The notes under the pieces: generated by a model
The model's database searches: none
What the model saw: only the letters and a program-made list of their open reading frames with translations
What the model was told of the DNA's origin: nothing
Translations under genes and position numbers: made by a program
Assembly: GCA_019359035.1 (NCBI GenBank)
Contig: JAHHIC010000054.1
Span: forward strand, 248,001 to 312,000
Direction: 5' to 3'
DNA length: 64,000 nt
Source of the DNA: Scytonematopsis contorta HA4267-MV1
GTDB lineage: Bacteria > Cyanobacteriota > Cyanobacteriia > Cyanobacteriales > Nostocaceae
Shown here: positions 52,958-61,361 of the stretch, in pieces
Layout of the letters: each line of letters opens with the position of its first letter
Numbering within the stretch: position 1 is the stretch's first letter

Positions 52958-54475
52958 ATGCATCAAACCAACACACTGTTCCCACTGTTTCCCAAAATGG
53001 TACTGTTTATTACGGCGATAATGCTAGCCTGGTTCAATCAAAAAGCACCTGCTTTTGCGGAAGATTCTACTTGGGATGGTGTTTTGGTGGTTGAGGTTGG
53101 CGATAATAGCAAAAATAATAGGGAAAATAGTACAGTTAGCCAAGCTGAGACAAATGCTGAGACAAATAGTGACAAAACTGTCAAAGATATTCAAATCCGT
53201 TTTTTGAATAATAAAGACAAGTGGGTTGATGAAAACGGTGAACCGATAAAGGGAAGAACCCAAAGAGATTTTATTCTTGGTAATTTGCAGCTAAAGCAGG
53301 GTGAAGTTTTTAGTGTAGACCTTTTGCAGAAAGATTTGCAGCGTTTAAGAAGGTTGGAACCTTTTGATAAAGTTGAGGTTTCTTTGGAAGAAGATGCTGC
53401 GGGTGTGAGTATTATCTATAGTATTAGGGAGAGTCGCTATCCATCTTTTAGTTTTGGTGGTGGTAATAGCGACGATTATGGACTTTATGGGTCGGTGGGT
53501 TATACCGATGCTAATATTGGTGGGGTAAATGACAAAATAGATGCGAATGTCAAAGTTAGTGGTGTTGAGCTACTACAATTTGATGCTCAATTTACTAGCC
53601 CTTACCGTCGTTCTGAACCAAATCGTTTAGGTTATACAGTCAGTGCATTTCGCAGTCGCGAGTTATCTCAAACTTTTGACGATAAAATTAGACTTGCCAA
53701 TGGTGATAGGGTTCGTGAAGGAAGGTTCGGTGGTAGCGTCGGTGTTTTACGCTCGTTTGGTGATGTCGATGCTGCTTTAGCTGTTAACTACACCAGGGTC
53801 AGTCTTCGCGATCGCAATTACGATGTTGTTCAACAAGACCGATTGGGAAGTCCTTTGTCGGTTAGTGGTACTGGTATTGATGATTTGGTGACGGTATCGC
53901 TATCTTTAACTCAAGACTTAAGAAATCGCCGAAATACTCCCACAAGTGGTTCAATTTTGAATGTAAGTACGGAACAAGCGATTCCGATTGGACTGGGGAG
54001 TATTTCTAGCAATCGCTTACGGGCTAATTATATACAATATATTCCTGTAAAATTTTTGGGAAATGGTGGTACTGATAGAAACCCAGAAATGTTTGCTTTC
54101 AATGTGCAAGCTGGTACGATTATTGGTGAGTTTCCTCCTGCACTAGCTTTTAATCTTGGTGGTTCAAATTCTGTGCGAGGTTACGATTTAGGGAAGATTT
54201 CTAGTGCTCGTAGTTTTGGTTTGGTTTCTATGGAATATCGTTTTCCTATTCAAAGTTGGATAGGGGGAGTTTTGTTTACAGATTTGGCTACTGATTTTGG
54301 AACCGGGAAAGATGTTTTGGGGGAACCGGGGGTGCTGCGAAATAAACCGGGAAGCGGCTTTGGGTACGGGGTCGGATTGCGCTGGTTGTCTCCTATTGGT
54401 TTGATTCGGGGGGACTTGGGGGTGAGTGACCAAGGTGAGGTTAAGTTTGAGGTTAGGACTGGTCAGCGGTTTTGA
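52958..54475 (+). CDS. Omp85/BamA-TamA-like outer membrane protein, short form
   Basis: 505 aa. Signal peptide at about 1-35 (LFITAIMLAWFNQKAPAFA), an Asn/Glu-rich linker, one POTRA-like domain at about 72-152 (VKDIQIRFLNN, NLQLKQGEVFSVDLLQKDLQ), then a 16-strand beta-barrel with alternating hydrophobic residues. VRGYD near 407 is the conserved loop-6 motif of Omp85 proteins, and the C-terminal residue is Phe (VRTGQRF), typical of outer membrane barrels. Cyanobacterial Omp85 usually has three POTRA domains, so this looks like a reduced paralogue. It may insert or export outer membrane proteins or lipids. Transcribed alone, ending at a strong hairpin. Confidence 0.87.
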   Translation: MHQTNTLFPLFPKMVLFITAIMLAWFNQKAPAFAEDSTWDGVLVVEVGDNSKNNRENSTVSQAETNAETNSDKTVKDIQIRFLNNKDKWVDENGEPIKGRTQRDFILGNLQLKQGEVFSVDLLQKDLQRLRRLEPFDKVEVSLEEDAAGVSIIYSIRESRYPSFSFGGGNSDDYGLYGSVGYTDANIGGVNDKIDANVKVSGVELLQFDAQFTSPYRRSEPNRLGYTVSAFRSRELSQTFDDKIRLANGDRVREGRFGGSVGVLRSFGDVDAALAVNYTRVSLRDRNYDVVQQDRLGSPLSVSGTGIDDLVTVSLSLTQDLRNRRNTPTSGSILNVSTEQAIPIGLGSISSNRLRANYIQYIPVKFLGNGGTDRNPEMFAFNVQAGTIIGEFPPALAFNLGGSNSVRGYDLGKISSARSFGLVSMEYRFPIQSWIGGVLFTDLATDFGTGKDVLGEPGVLRNKPGSGFGYGVGLRWLSPIGLIRGDLGVSDQGEVKFEVRTGQRF

Positions 54476-54503
54476 GAAGTTGACTGAAGAACCCCTCTCC
54501 AAA

Positions 54504-54526
54504 CCTCTCCCCGCAACGGGGAGAGG
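54504..54526. terminator. hairpin after the Omp85-like gene
   Basis: CCTCTCCCCG-CAA-CGGGGAGAGG, perfect 10-bp stem, 29 bp after the stop codon. Confidence 0.75.
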
Positions 54527-54796
54527 CTTTGAAAACCGTATTTCCTATTTACAGCAAATTTTAAGTTAATGAAATATAACCGGGCGGGCAAGGATGCCCA
54601 CCCCACAAGAGTTTGGTATCAAACCTATGTATCTCATTTACCTGCAAACTGCTGTATCTAATCTGATACTTTGAAAACATCCTCTGATATTTTTTAATTT
54701 AGATATAAAATTTTTAACAATGTTATAAAAATAAAGATTTTGGGAATAATAAAATTGTACAAAAAAATAATTTAAAAAAATAATCAAAATAATAAT
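54527..54796. other. spacer with short repeats
   Basis: Contains the GGGCGGGCAAGGATGCCC palindromic repeat (54582-54599) also found at 14557, and a solo end-like sequence ATACTTTGAAAACATCCTCT near 54667, similar to the inverted-repeat end of the element at 28856. Otherwise AT-rich without a gene. Confidence 0.6.
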
Positions 54797-55156
54797 ATGC
54801 GCGAGACTATAACTTTTTTAAGATTATATTTTTGCCTTGTGGGAGCATTGGGAAGTTTTGGCAATTTGTTAGGGTTATTAAACAGCCCCAATATAATTGA
54901 TGTGATATTTACCTTTATTAAACTTTGCGTTTATTTTTCAATTTTATATGTTGGATTGACATTAAAGAAGACGCTTTTAAAATCTCCTGAAATTATTCAG
55001 ATTATACTCATAATACCAACAGATGGCAAAGAAAGCAGATATCAGGACCAAAAAGTTAATCAGTCTTGCGCCAAACAATTGGGTATAGGGATTGAAACTC
55101 GATACAAAAAGAAACAATTTAGTGACATAAAAGTTTTATTTGTGTCCAATAAATAA
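54797..55156 (+). CDS. small membrane protein, unknown function
   Basis: 119 aa with two hydrophobic helices, about 5-28 (ITFLRLYFCLVGALGSFGN) and 33-56 (NIIDVIFTFIKLCVYFSILY), followed by a basic cytosolic tail. ATG 54797 after an AT-rich leader. No recognised domain. It precedes the leader-peptide gene by about 125 bp on the same strand, but a shared transcript is only possible, not shown. Confidence 0.6.
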   Translation: MRETITFLRLYFCLVGALGSFGNLLGLLNSPNIIDVIFTFIKLCVYFSILYVGLTLKKTLLKSPEIIQIILIIPTDGKESRYQDQKVNQSCAKQLGIGIETRYKKKQFSDIKVLFVSNK

Positions 55157-55280
55157 TTTTCCATTTCCGTTCAATTGCTTTCCACCTTTGTAGAATACAG
55201 GAACGTAGAGACATCGGCAATTAAACTTGCTTACTCTGCTTAACTGTCAAGAAGTTAACGACTCTAAGAGGACAATCAAA

Positions 55281-55541
55281 ATGAGCAACAATCAAAAACC
55301 TTATACAGGCGAAATCCAAATCAACGACCTGATTGATAGTGCAGTAAAAAATGCAGTAGAGCGACGAAACCCAGCTATAGATTTAGAAGATAACTTACCA
55401 GACTTATCTGATAAGCAAGCAGAAAGTATTCTAGGTGGAACAGGTACAACTATTACAAAACTAGAGCTTTGTAAACCTAAAACGAAACCTATTTGCCCAA
55501 TAATCGTCGGGTTAATTGCTCCATCTCACGCAACAGCATAG
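55281..55541 (+). CDS. double-glycine leader peptide, bacteriocin/RiPP-precursor-like
   Basis: 86 aa from ATG 55281 with AGAGGA about 9 nt upstream; an in-frame start at 55227 lacks such a site. The N-terminal half is an acidic helical leader (EIQINDLIDSAVKNAVERRN, DLSDKQAESILGG) ending in the double-glycine cleavage motif ILGG at about 49-52. The C-terminal 34 residues would be the core, TGTTITKLELCKPKTKPICP and onward, with two cysteines and a hydrophobic end (IIVGLIAP). No maturation enzyme or C39-peptidase transporter is seen in the window. The next gene is a Cys-rich protein 42 bp downstream. Confidence 0.7.
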   Translation: MSNNQKPYTGEIQINDLIDSAVKNAVERRNPAIDLEDNLPDLSDKQAESILGGTGTTITKLELCKPKTKPICPIIVGLIAPSHATA

Positions 55542-55583
55542 TATTCAAGTTTTAAAGATACTATATTCCAGGAGGGCTAATTC

Positions 55584-56027
55584 GTGGGAGATACATCTTC
55601 TGCGCGTCAAACCACACTTTGTCCCAGTGCAAGACCAGAATTAACAGATAGCATCGTCTTTGGCATTATCAGTGGAACGGTAGCAGAACCTCATGTGGCT
55701 TATCTAAAAAAAACTCTACCCGTCACCGATGAACTTTTAGCAAAAGCGGCTCCAGTTACACCAACTGAAATCTTTAGAACCGCAGCACCCTGTGCAGCAT
55801 CCGGATGTCAACATTTTGATGGCAAAGACTGTCGTTTAGCAACGCGAATTGTAGAGAAATTACCAGTAGCAGTAGAAGAATTGCCACCCTGCTCAATACG
55901 TCGAGATTGTCGCTGGTGGCAACAAGAAGGCAAAGCAGCTTGTATGCGTTGTCCTCAACTGATTACAGATAACTACGATTCATCAGAACTATTACGTAAC
56001 GTGGCAACACCGACTGTTAACTGCTGA
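55584..56027 (+). CDS. cysteine-rich protein, possible metal or Fe-S binding
   Basis: 147 aa, GTG start at 55584 with GGAGGG 7 nt upstream (55571-55576), an excellent ribosome site. It has nine cysteines, clustered as PCAASGCQHFDGKDC, PPCSIRRDCRWWQQEGKAAC and MRCPQL, the pattern of a metal or iron-sulfur protein. I recall the family as conserved in cyanobacteria and sometimes labelled 'nitrogen fixation protein', without firm evidence. The extreme C-terminus (TVNC) runs into a CTGCTAA-type repeat. Likely translated from the same transcript as the leader peptide, 42 bp upstream. Confidence 0.75.
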   Translation: MGDTSSARQTTLCPSARPELTDSIVFGIISGTVAEPHVAYLKKTLPVTDELLAKAAPVTPTEIFRTAAPCAASGCQHFDGKDCRLATRIVEKLPVAVEELPPCSIRRDCRWWQQEGKAACMRCPQLITDNYDSSELLRNVATPTVNC

Positions 56028-56029
56028 CT

Positions 56030-56064
56030 GCTGGCTGCTAACTACTGGCTGCTAACTGCTGATT
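56030..56064. repeat. CTGCTAACTGCTGG-type repeats
   Basis: Short imperfect tandem units of GCTGACTGCTGGCTGCTAAC following, and partly overlapping, the end of the cysteine-rich gene. Confidence 0.7.
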
Positions 56065-56086
56065 GTTACTTTCAACAAAATCGTAG

Positions 56087-56112
56087 CCCCCTCCCCGCGT
56101 GCGGGGAGGGGG
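56087..56112. terminator. hairpin between convergent genes
   Basis: CCCCCTCCCCGC-GT-GCGGGGAGGGGG, a perfect 12-bp stem followed by GTTGGGGGTGGGG. Lies between the cysteine-rich gene and the CPBP protease gene. Confidence 0.8.
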
Positions 56113-56151
56113 TTGGGGGTGGGGTTTTTTATGTAGTTGGGTGTGGGGTTT

Positions 56152-58725
56152 TTACTGCGGGAAGGGAGAAATATCTTTGCTTATCTTATGGTCATGTTTA
56201 TTAAGCCGAACCAACCCTCCAAATAAAACCAGCCAAAGCACCACCACAACCCAATGGACAAAAACTATCATCCAAAAAGAGCTAGTCAGCGCATAAATTA
56301 TCGTACAAGTAAGACCTAAAAGCCAGGTTGATATCAAAAAAACAGGATTAAAAAACGTAGGAAATCCCTCTTTATAAAAAGTCTTCGCATTCAAAGGGTG
56401 GTAAATAACAAATAATAACAACATTAATCCAGCCCAAAATACTCGCCAACCCCAATTCAAAACTTCTGTAGGAAGAGGAAGCACTAAAACCCGAAACACT
56501 AACTCTTCCGTAATTGCCGGAGTTATCAAACAGCGTAAAATAAGTAGAATTAAATGAATAGGAGAAAGAGAATATAACTTTGGATTAAAAGTCAAAAATT
56601 TGCAAGAAAAACCCAAAGGTATAGTAATTACAGCATAAATTAACAACCCAGCAATAGCAATCAACCAATCTCTAGACTCAGGAATTGCTAAAGAGGTTAA
56701 TAAGCGATTCAAAATTATAGGGACAGGAGGTATATCCGTAAAAGGAATCATAATTTGTCCTAACAAAACCGTTGGTGCTAAAGGTAAAATATCAGCTTGC
56801 CATCCTCCGACTTGATTGGTTCGCAAAAACCAAAGTTTCGCACCATTTTTTAAGAATATAGTAGCAAGTTCGTCATGTACTTGTCTGGGCATCATTGTTC
56901 GCCAAGTTGTCAAACCAGCCAAAACACTACGATTTTGAAAAAGTTCCGAACTTGCACTATTATCACCGACTCCGGTTCCAGCTAAAGCACTTGCATTACT
57001 TTTCCAATCTTTTCTGACTATTCCCAAAGGCATTAATTGTTCTTCTAAAGCTGAACCTAGGGATACTAATTTTTGGAAGCGTAGAGTTTGTGGGTCATCG
57101 GGATGAGTTTCCAACCATTTAAGAATTTCTGGGGTGGAAGAAACTTTTTGTCTAATCGCGACTATAGCAGTATACAGTGCTTGACTGGAATCTTGTACGC
57201 AAGAAGTTGCGGTAGTAACTGTGGCATTTCCCGTTCCGTCACCGACGCGATAACGAGCGGTCATAACTTGTAATTGTTGCTGAAATTCTTCTAAAGGTGA
57301 TAGTTTGACCCCATCAAAATTATAATCTTCCGTTACCGCATCAAATTTAACCAAGACATCCGATACAGGACGTGTTGCTAACCATCCCCATTGTAAATTG
57401 CCCATATAATCTGCCCAAGTGTGTCTCCCAGCAATTATTCCGTCGGGATTTTGGGCATAAACTTGTTGGTATTCGATGCCAAAACGTAACTCATTCGTCA
57501 GGCGATCGCGAATTACTTCAGCCGTTCCAAATGAAAAATGTCCGGTAACAGTAGACGATACAGCTAGATGCTCTCCTTTTTTGCCACCGATTCCCCCAAA
57601 CAGATGAATAACAATAGCTTTGTCTCCCTCCGACCAATTTGATTGAGCAGATGGTTCGGTTGCTACTGCTTTAATGGGTTTGACTGCTTCAACGGTAACC
57701 TTGTTAATTGTGCCTTTACTTTTCTCTGTTTCTCGCCAATTTTGTGTTTGAATATACTTTATTCCTGGTTCTAACCCTGAAATCGCTTGATTTGATTGCA
57801 ACTGGAACAGAGCGCGAGGGGCTAAAGCTTTAACAACAAATACATCATTTTTATCTTCAGCACCGTAAATATACCAGCCCGATTTCCCCGCAGGTGAATT
57901 TTCTATTTGTCTAGAAGTTGAGGGTAAAAAATTGCGTTCATCTGCTACCTGCTGGGGGATACGGATAGTTTCTTCTATACCATCAAATTTTCTGGAAGTG
58001 GAATTGTAATGACGTACTTGAAAAAATTCTGACCTAACTCCTGCTTGCTTCTTTAATATTTCCACTAACCCATAAAACCTTCCGGTAGCTAAAACGGGTT
58101 CGTTTTCAATTTGTAAAATATCGTCACTTCCACGCTTAATAACAGAGGGTGTCTTTAAAGTCACAATAACACTATCGCTCGGTCTGCTACCAGCAAGTGA
58201 TTGTAAGGGTCCGACTTTCTGACGACCATCAAGACGAGAGGGGTGAACTATTCCCTTTTTTTCATTTTTCTTAGTCTCAACGGTAAAACTGACATTTTGG
58301 GTAACAGCTTCCACATAGGACAGCACCTGTTTTTCATTTTTCCATTCCAAACGCACAACTTTTCCTAACAGGTTTTGCGCTTCCGGAGGTGCATGTTGTA
58401 CCTCAAAATATACCCAGTCAGATTGGGGAGAAGAAAAGTAAGATTTTTCGCTGGGTAAAATTAATCTTCCTACCCAGTCAGCAACGGGTTGATAGAGATT
58501 GGGAGGAACTTTTTGCTCTATAGGATAGAATTTAGGTTGATTAAAATTTTGCTGAGCGTGAATTTCGTAATGACTTTTTTGTCTAACTGAAGCTTGGGAC
58601 TGAATAATAAAAATATTAAGTATAAATACTGAGAAAATAATTAATATTACTAACTGCCGAAAAGCTCTATATTTAAGTTTGGTTTTGCTCCGTATAAGTA
58701 TTATCCGAGATTTACGCCTTAACAT
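56152..58725 (-). CDS. large CPBP family intramembrane protease
   Basis: 857 aa. An N-terminal basic segment and membrane helix (about 22-42, RQLVILIIFSVFILNIFII) is followed by about 550 residues of extracytoplasmic beta-rich region that I do not recognise (GDMPRD-like and GHFSFGTAEVIRDRL segments). The C-terminal 200 residues are a multi-helix CPBP domain with the glutamate motif EELVFR near 737-742, YHPLN and the final HWVVVVLWLVLF. Related enzymes are the CAAX prenyl protease type, and CPBP proteins are often linked to bacteriocin maturation or self-immunity. It is convergent with the leader peptide pair, which makes that link worth testing. Confidence 0.82.
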   Translation of the reverse strand: MLRRKSRIILIRSKTKLKYRAFRQLVILIIFSVFILNIFIIQSQASVRQKSHYEIHAQQNFNQPKFYPIEQKVPPNLYQPVADWVGRLILPSEKSYFSSPQSDWVYFEVQHAPPEAQNLLGKVVRLEWKNEKQVLSYVEAVTQNVSFTVETKKNEKKGIVHPSRLDGRQKVGPLQSLAGSRPSDSVIVTLKTPSVIKRGSDDILQIENEPVLATGRFYGLVEILKKQAGVRSEFFQVRHYNSTSRKFDGIEETIRIPQQVADERNFLPSTSRQIENSPAGKSGWYIYGAEDKNDVFVVKALAPRALFQLQSNQAISGLEPGIKYIQTQNWRETEKSKGTINKVTVEAVKPIKAVATEPSAQSNWSEGDKAIVIHLFGGIGGKKGEHLAVSSTVTGHFSFGTAEVIRDRLTNELRFGIEYQQVYAQNPDGIIAGRHTWADYMGNLQWGWLATRPVSDVLVKFDAVTEDYNFDGVKLSPLEEFQQQLQVMTARYRVGDGTGNATVTTATSCVQDSSQALYTAIVAIRQKVSSTPEILKWLETHPDDPQTLRFQKLVSLGSALEEQLMPLGIVRKDWKSNASALAGTGVGDNSASSELFQNRSVLAGLTTWRTMMPRQVHDELATIFLKNGAKLWFLRTNQVGGWQADILPLAPTVLLGQIMIPFTDIPPVPIILNRLLTSLAIPESRDWLIAIAGLLIYAVITIPLGFSCKFLTFNPKLYSLSPIHLILLILRCLITPAITEELVFRVLVLPLPTEVLNWGWRVFWAGLMLLLFVIYHPLNAKTFYKEGFPTFFNPVFLISTWLLGLTCTIIYALTSSFWMIVFVHWVVVVLWLVLFGGLVRLNKHDHKISKDISPFPQ

Positions 58726-58801
58726 ACTAGTAATACTTGATTCAGGTGATGATTAACCACAAACTAACACGCGATACAATAAATTGTCGCGTAGATAAAA
58801 A
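58726..58801. other. short spacer before foldback copy C
   Basis: Includes GCGATACAATAAATTGTCGC, an imperfect palindrome near 58771. No gene. Confidence 0.5.
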
Positions 58802-58992
58802 GCCAGGGAATAAATTCCCTGTCTGAAAGCTTAAGTCCTCTTTAGAGGACTTAAATAGTATATTCATAACAAATATTTTTATGAAATTAGGATGTTTTTC
58901 AAAACTTTCTCTTAGTCCTCTTACAGAGGACTTAAGCTTTTATTCCCTGGCTTTTATTCCCTGGCTTTTATTCCCTGGCTTTTATTCCCTGG
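58802..58992. mobile_element. foldback element, copy C
   Basis: Arm 58802-58831 carries CAGGGAAT/ATTCCCTG; AGTCCTCT/AGAGGACT hairpins at 58834-58851 and 58914-58932; the right arm is shortened (58935-58951) and followed by four exact 14-bp copies of CTTTTATTCCCTGG (58937-58992). Compared with copies A and B the end palindrome differs but remains self-complementary. The repeat ends 3 bp before the stop codon of the membrane protein gene at 58996. Confidence 0.82.
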
Positions 58993-58995
58993 CTT

Positions 58996-59598
58996 TTATT
59001 TAAAGGAATTCACAACCTCTTTGTAGCAAATAAGCCAAAAATAAAGTGCTACATTAATTCCACTAAATAACTTAGGTATTCCTTCCAACGGACTGGAAGT
59101 AGTGCTTCCCAAGTGTAAGGAATCTACAGTTACGGCAGAAAATATTAAACCCAAACCGACCATAAGTATAATATAAGGAGTTGATTTTATTATTGGGCGC
59201 CAAAAACTAATTCCATAGCAAAGAGCGATAATAACATAAACCCCTATGGTTGTAAGTTTTGGGATACCAACCATCGTAAGCATTATATGAACCCTATATT
59301 TTTCATTAATCAAAAAACCTAAAGTTATTAGTGCAGAATAAAAAATAAAGTTATTGTTTTTGTTTTGAGGATTAATATTTTTAAGTAAAGCAAAGCTAAA
59401 AGCACAAACTAACGGTGGTACAGTACATAATAACTGGAAAAGATTTGTTAATAGCCCCTCAGCAGGAAAATTTGGGGAAGAAGGTGGCAGAAATAAAGCA
59501 CCAGTAGATGGATTAAAGTATTGAGCATAAGCAAGTAAAGCAAGGACTACAAGTAAACATAAACCATTAAGCCACAAAATAAAGCGGTAGTTGACCAT
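58996..59598 (-). CDS. multi-pass membrane protein, unknown function
   Basis: 200 aa with six hydrophobic helices (about 5-25, 50-70, 83-100, 112-130, 138-158 and 176-193). No motif or family recognised; YFNPSTGALFLPPSSPNFPAEG after the first helix is a likely extracytoplasmic loop. ATG at 59598. It is on the same strand as the exopolysaccharide genes to the right, but separated from them by a C-rich repeat region, and is not clearly part of that operon. Its stop codon abuts foldback copy C. Confidence 0.65.
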   Translation of the reverse strand: MVNYRFILWLNGLCLLVVLALLAYAQYFNPSTGALFLPPSSPNFPAEGLLTNLFQLLCTVPPLVCAFSFALLKNINPQNKNNNFIFYSALITLGFLINEKYRVHIMLTMVGIPKLTTIGVYVIIALCYGISFWRPIIKSTPYIILMVGLGLIFSAVTVDSLHLGSTTSSPLEGIPKLFSGINVALYFWLICYKEVVNSFK

Positions 59599-59629
59599 AA
59601 CATTAGGTAAAAAGTGAGAAACAGATTTT

Positions 59630-59745
59630 CACGCAGACCTAACCCCCCTACCCCCCTTCCCTAGGAGGGAAGGGGGAAAATTAAAAAAAACTTTGTTCTC
59701 TTGTTCCCCTTCCCTTATAGGGAAGGGGTTAGGGGTTAGGTTCTT
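59630..59745. repeat. C-rich double-hairpin element, copy 2
   Basis: Same layout as 44317-44429, with small substitutions: CACGCAGACC start, stems CCCCCCTTCCCT/AGGGAAGGGGG and CCCCTTCCCT/AGGGAAGGGG, AT linker, end GTTAGGTTCTT. In the same plus orientation. Confidence 0.9.
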
Positions 59746-59813
59746 TAATAAATAAAAAATACCCAATCATTTATATCTAACAAACCTACATATGGCAACA
59801 AAAATAATAGTCC

Positions 59814-59853
59814 CCCCTTCCCTAGAAGGGAAGGGGGGTAGGGGGGTTAGGTC
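59814..59853. terminator. C-rich hairpin after the sugar transferase gene
   Basis: CCCCCCTTCCCTAGAAGGGAAG followed by a G-run and GGTTAGG, immediately downstream of the sugar transferase gene stop (59863). Probably a terminator from the same repeat family. Confidence 0.75.
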
Positions 59854-59862
59854 AAGATTTCT

Positions 59863-61290
59863 TTAATAAGCACCAGTCTTTTGCAAAACAACATTGAAGG
59901 TTTTGAGCAAAATTTTAAAGTCCATCCATATAGACCAGTGTTGAATATAGTCAACATCTAGCTTCACTGCATCTTCAAAATTTTCGATATTTGAACGTCC
60001 AGAAACTTGCCATAAACCAGTGATACCAGGTAAAACTTCTTGACGGATAAAGTGACTTTTTTGGAATTTTTCTACATCCCGTAAAGGTAAAGGACGAGGA
60101 CCAACAAGACTCATTTCACCTAACACAACATTAAACAATTGTGGTAACTCATCAAGGCTGTAACGACGTAAGAATTTACCAACTCTTGTAATGCGGGGGT
60201 CATTTTCTAGTTTAAAGAGAACACCGTCTTTAATTTTATTCTGTGACTCCAGAGATGCTTGTAAAATTTCTGCATTTACAACCATCGTCCGGAATTTCCA
60301 AATGTAGAACTCGTTACCGTGCAAACCAACTCGCTTTTGTTTAAAGAAGACTGGTCCAGGAGAATCTAACTTGATAACTAGACCAATCAAAAAGTACAAA
60401 GGTGAGAAAAGTAAGATTAAAATAATCGATGCAACAGTGTCCAAAAACCGCTTCACCCAAAAATCACCACCGATAATAATTGGTGCGGGAATAATTGGAC
60501 AAGGAGCAGCACCAACCATACTAGGAATGGATTTAGGATGACGAAAATCATCAACTGTTGGAAGTATTCTGAGAGTGATACCTGCAGTATAAAAATGCCA
60601 GCAAATATACAGACGATTTCTGATTGAACTCCAAGAAACAAATGCTTCTACTACACCTTGTTTCTGAAGATATTCAAAAGTTGCTTTGCGATTAGCTAAA
60701 TCCAAACAGCTAGATTGAGCAACTCCCTGTATGTTGTAGCAATGGTCTTGTTCTAAGAGATTTATGTGATACTCTTTTTCATCAGTGTCAGTGATTACGA
60801 AAATAGAGTGACGAATAGCTCCTTTTTTACGCACAAACTTTGTCGCAAAGTCAAATATAAAACGAGATGTGCAGATGAAAACAACAGAAAGAAACCAATA
60901 AATTAGGAAAGACGGACGTGATATATACTCACTTGTTTGGTTGAGAAAAGCTATAAATGGTAAGAGTACCGCTGACAATGAAACTGCTTTAATGATATCA
61001 GGGTAATTACGGCGGTTTTGACCTGCTTGGTAGAGACCGCTAATCATCATTATACAGACTTGGACGCAGAGACTAAGTAAAAGTAAAGATAAATTTTCTG
61101 CCCAAGGAAACTGTAATTGATTTCCGTAACTAAGAGCTAAACTCCATGACAAGCTTACAGATAAAGCATCTAGCAGGATTAATATAACTACCCGCATTGC
61201 TCTGATAAATAACCCTTTTTGTATTGTTGTACCACTAGCGGAGCGTAAGTCCGGTTTGAAAGTTTCTAGAGGTATATTTTGAGTAAGCAT
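59863..61290 (-). CDS. exopolysaccharide polyprenyl-phosphate sugar transferase (WbaP/WcaJ type)
   Basis: 475 aa. Four N-terminal hydrophobic helices (about 30-130), a soluble Rossmann-like middle domain, then the bacterial sugar transferase domain at about 280-475 with a membrane helix (ASIILILLFSPLYFLIGLVI), SPGPVFFKQKRVGLHG, FYIWKFRTM and the conserved RRYSLDELPQLFNV and VGPRPL. These enzymes start EPS units by placing hexose-1-phosphate on undecaprenyl phosphate at the inner membrane. Last of a minus-strand series with WecG/TagA-type and GT4 enzymes, so it belongs to an exopolysaccharide cluster. Confidence 0.92.
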   Translation of the reverse strand: MLTQNIPLETFKPDLRSASGTTIQKGLFIRAMRVVILILLDALSVSLSWSLALSYGNQLQFPWAENLSLLLLSLCVQVCIMMISGLYQAGQNRRNYPDIIKAVSLSAVLLPFIAFLNQTSEYISRPSFLIYWFLSVVFICTSRFIFDFATKFVRKKGAIRHSIFVITDTDEKEYHINLLEQDHCYNIQGVAQSSCLDLANRKATFEYLQKQGVVEAFVSWSSIRNRLYICWHFYTAGITLRILPTVDDFRHPKSIPSMVGAAPCPIIPAPIIIGGDFWVKRFLDTVASIILILLFSPLYFLIGLVIKLDSPGPVFFKQKRVGLHGNEFYIWKFRTMVVNAEILQASLESQNKIKDGVLFKLENDPRITRVGKFLRRYSLDELPQLFNVVLGEMSLVGPRPLPLRDVEKFQKSHFIRQEVLPGITGLWQVSGRSNIENFEDAVKLDVDYIQHWSIWMDFKILLKTFNVVLQKTGAY

Positions 61291-61361
61291 TATTTGGTGA
61301 ACTCCAACTTTTTTGATGATTAGTAATTTGTTAATGATTGAGTCTGGGGAACAATAAGGAA

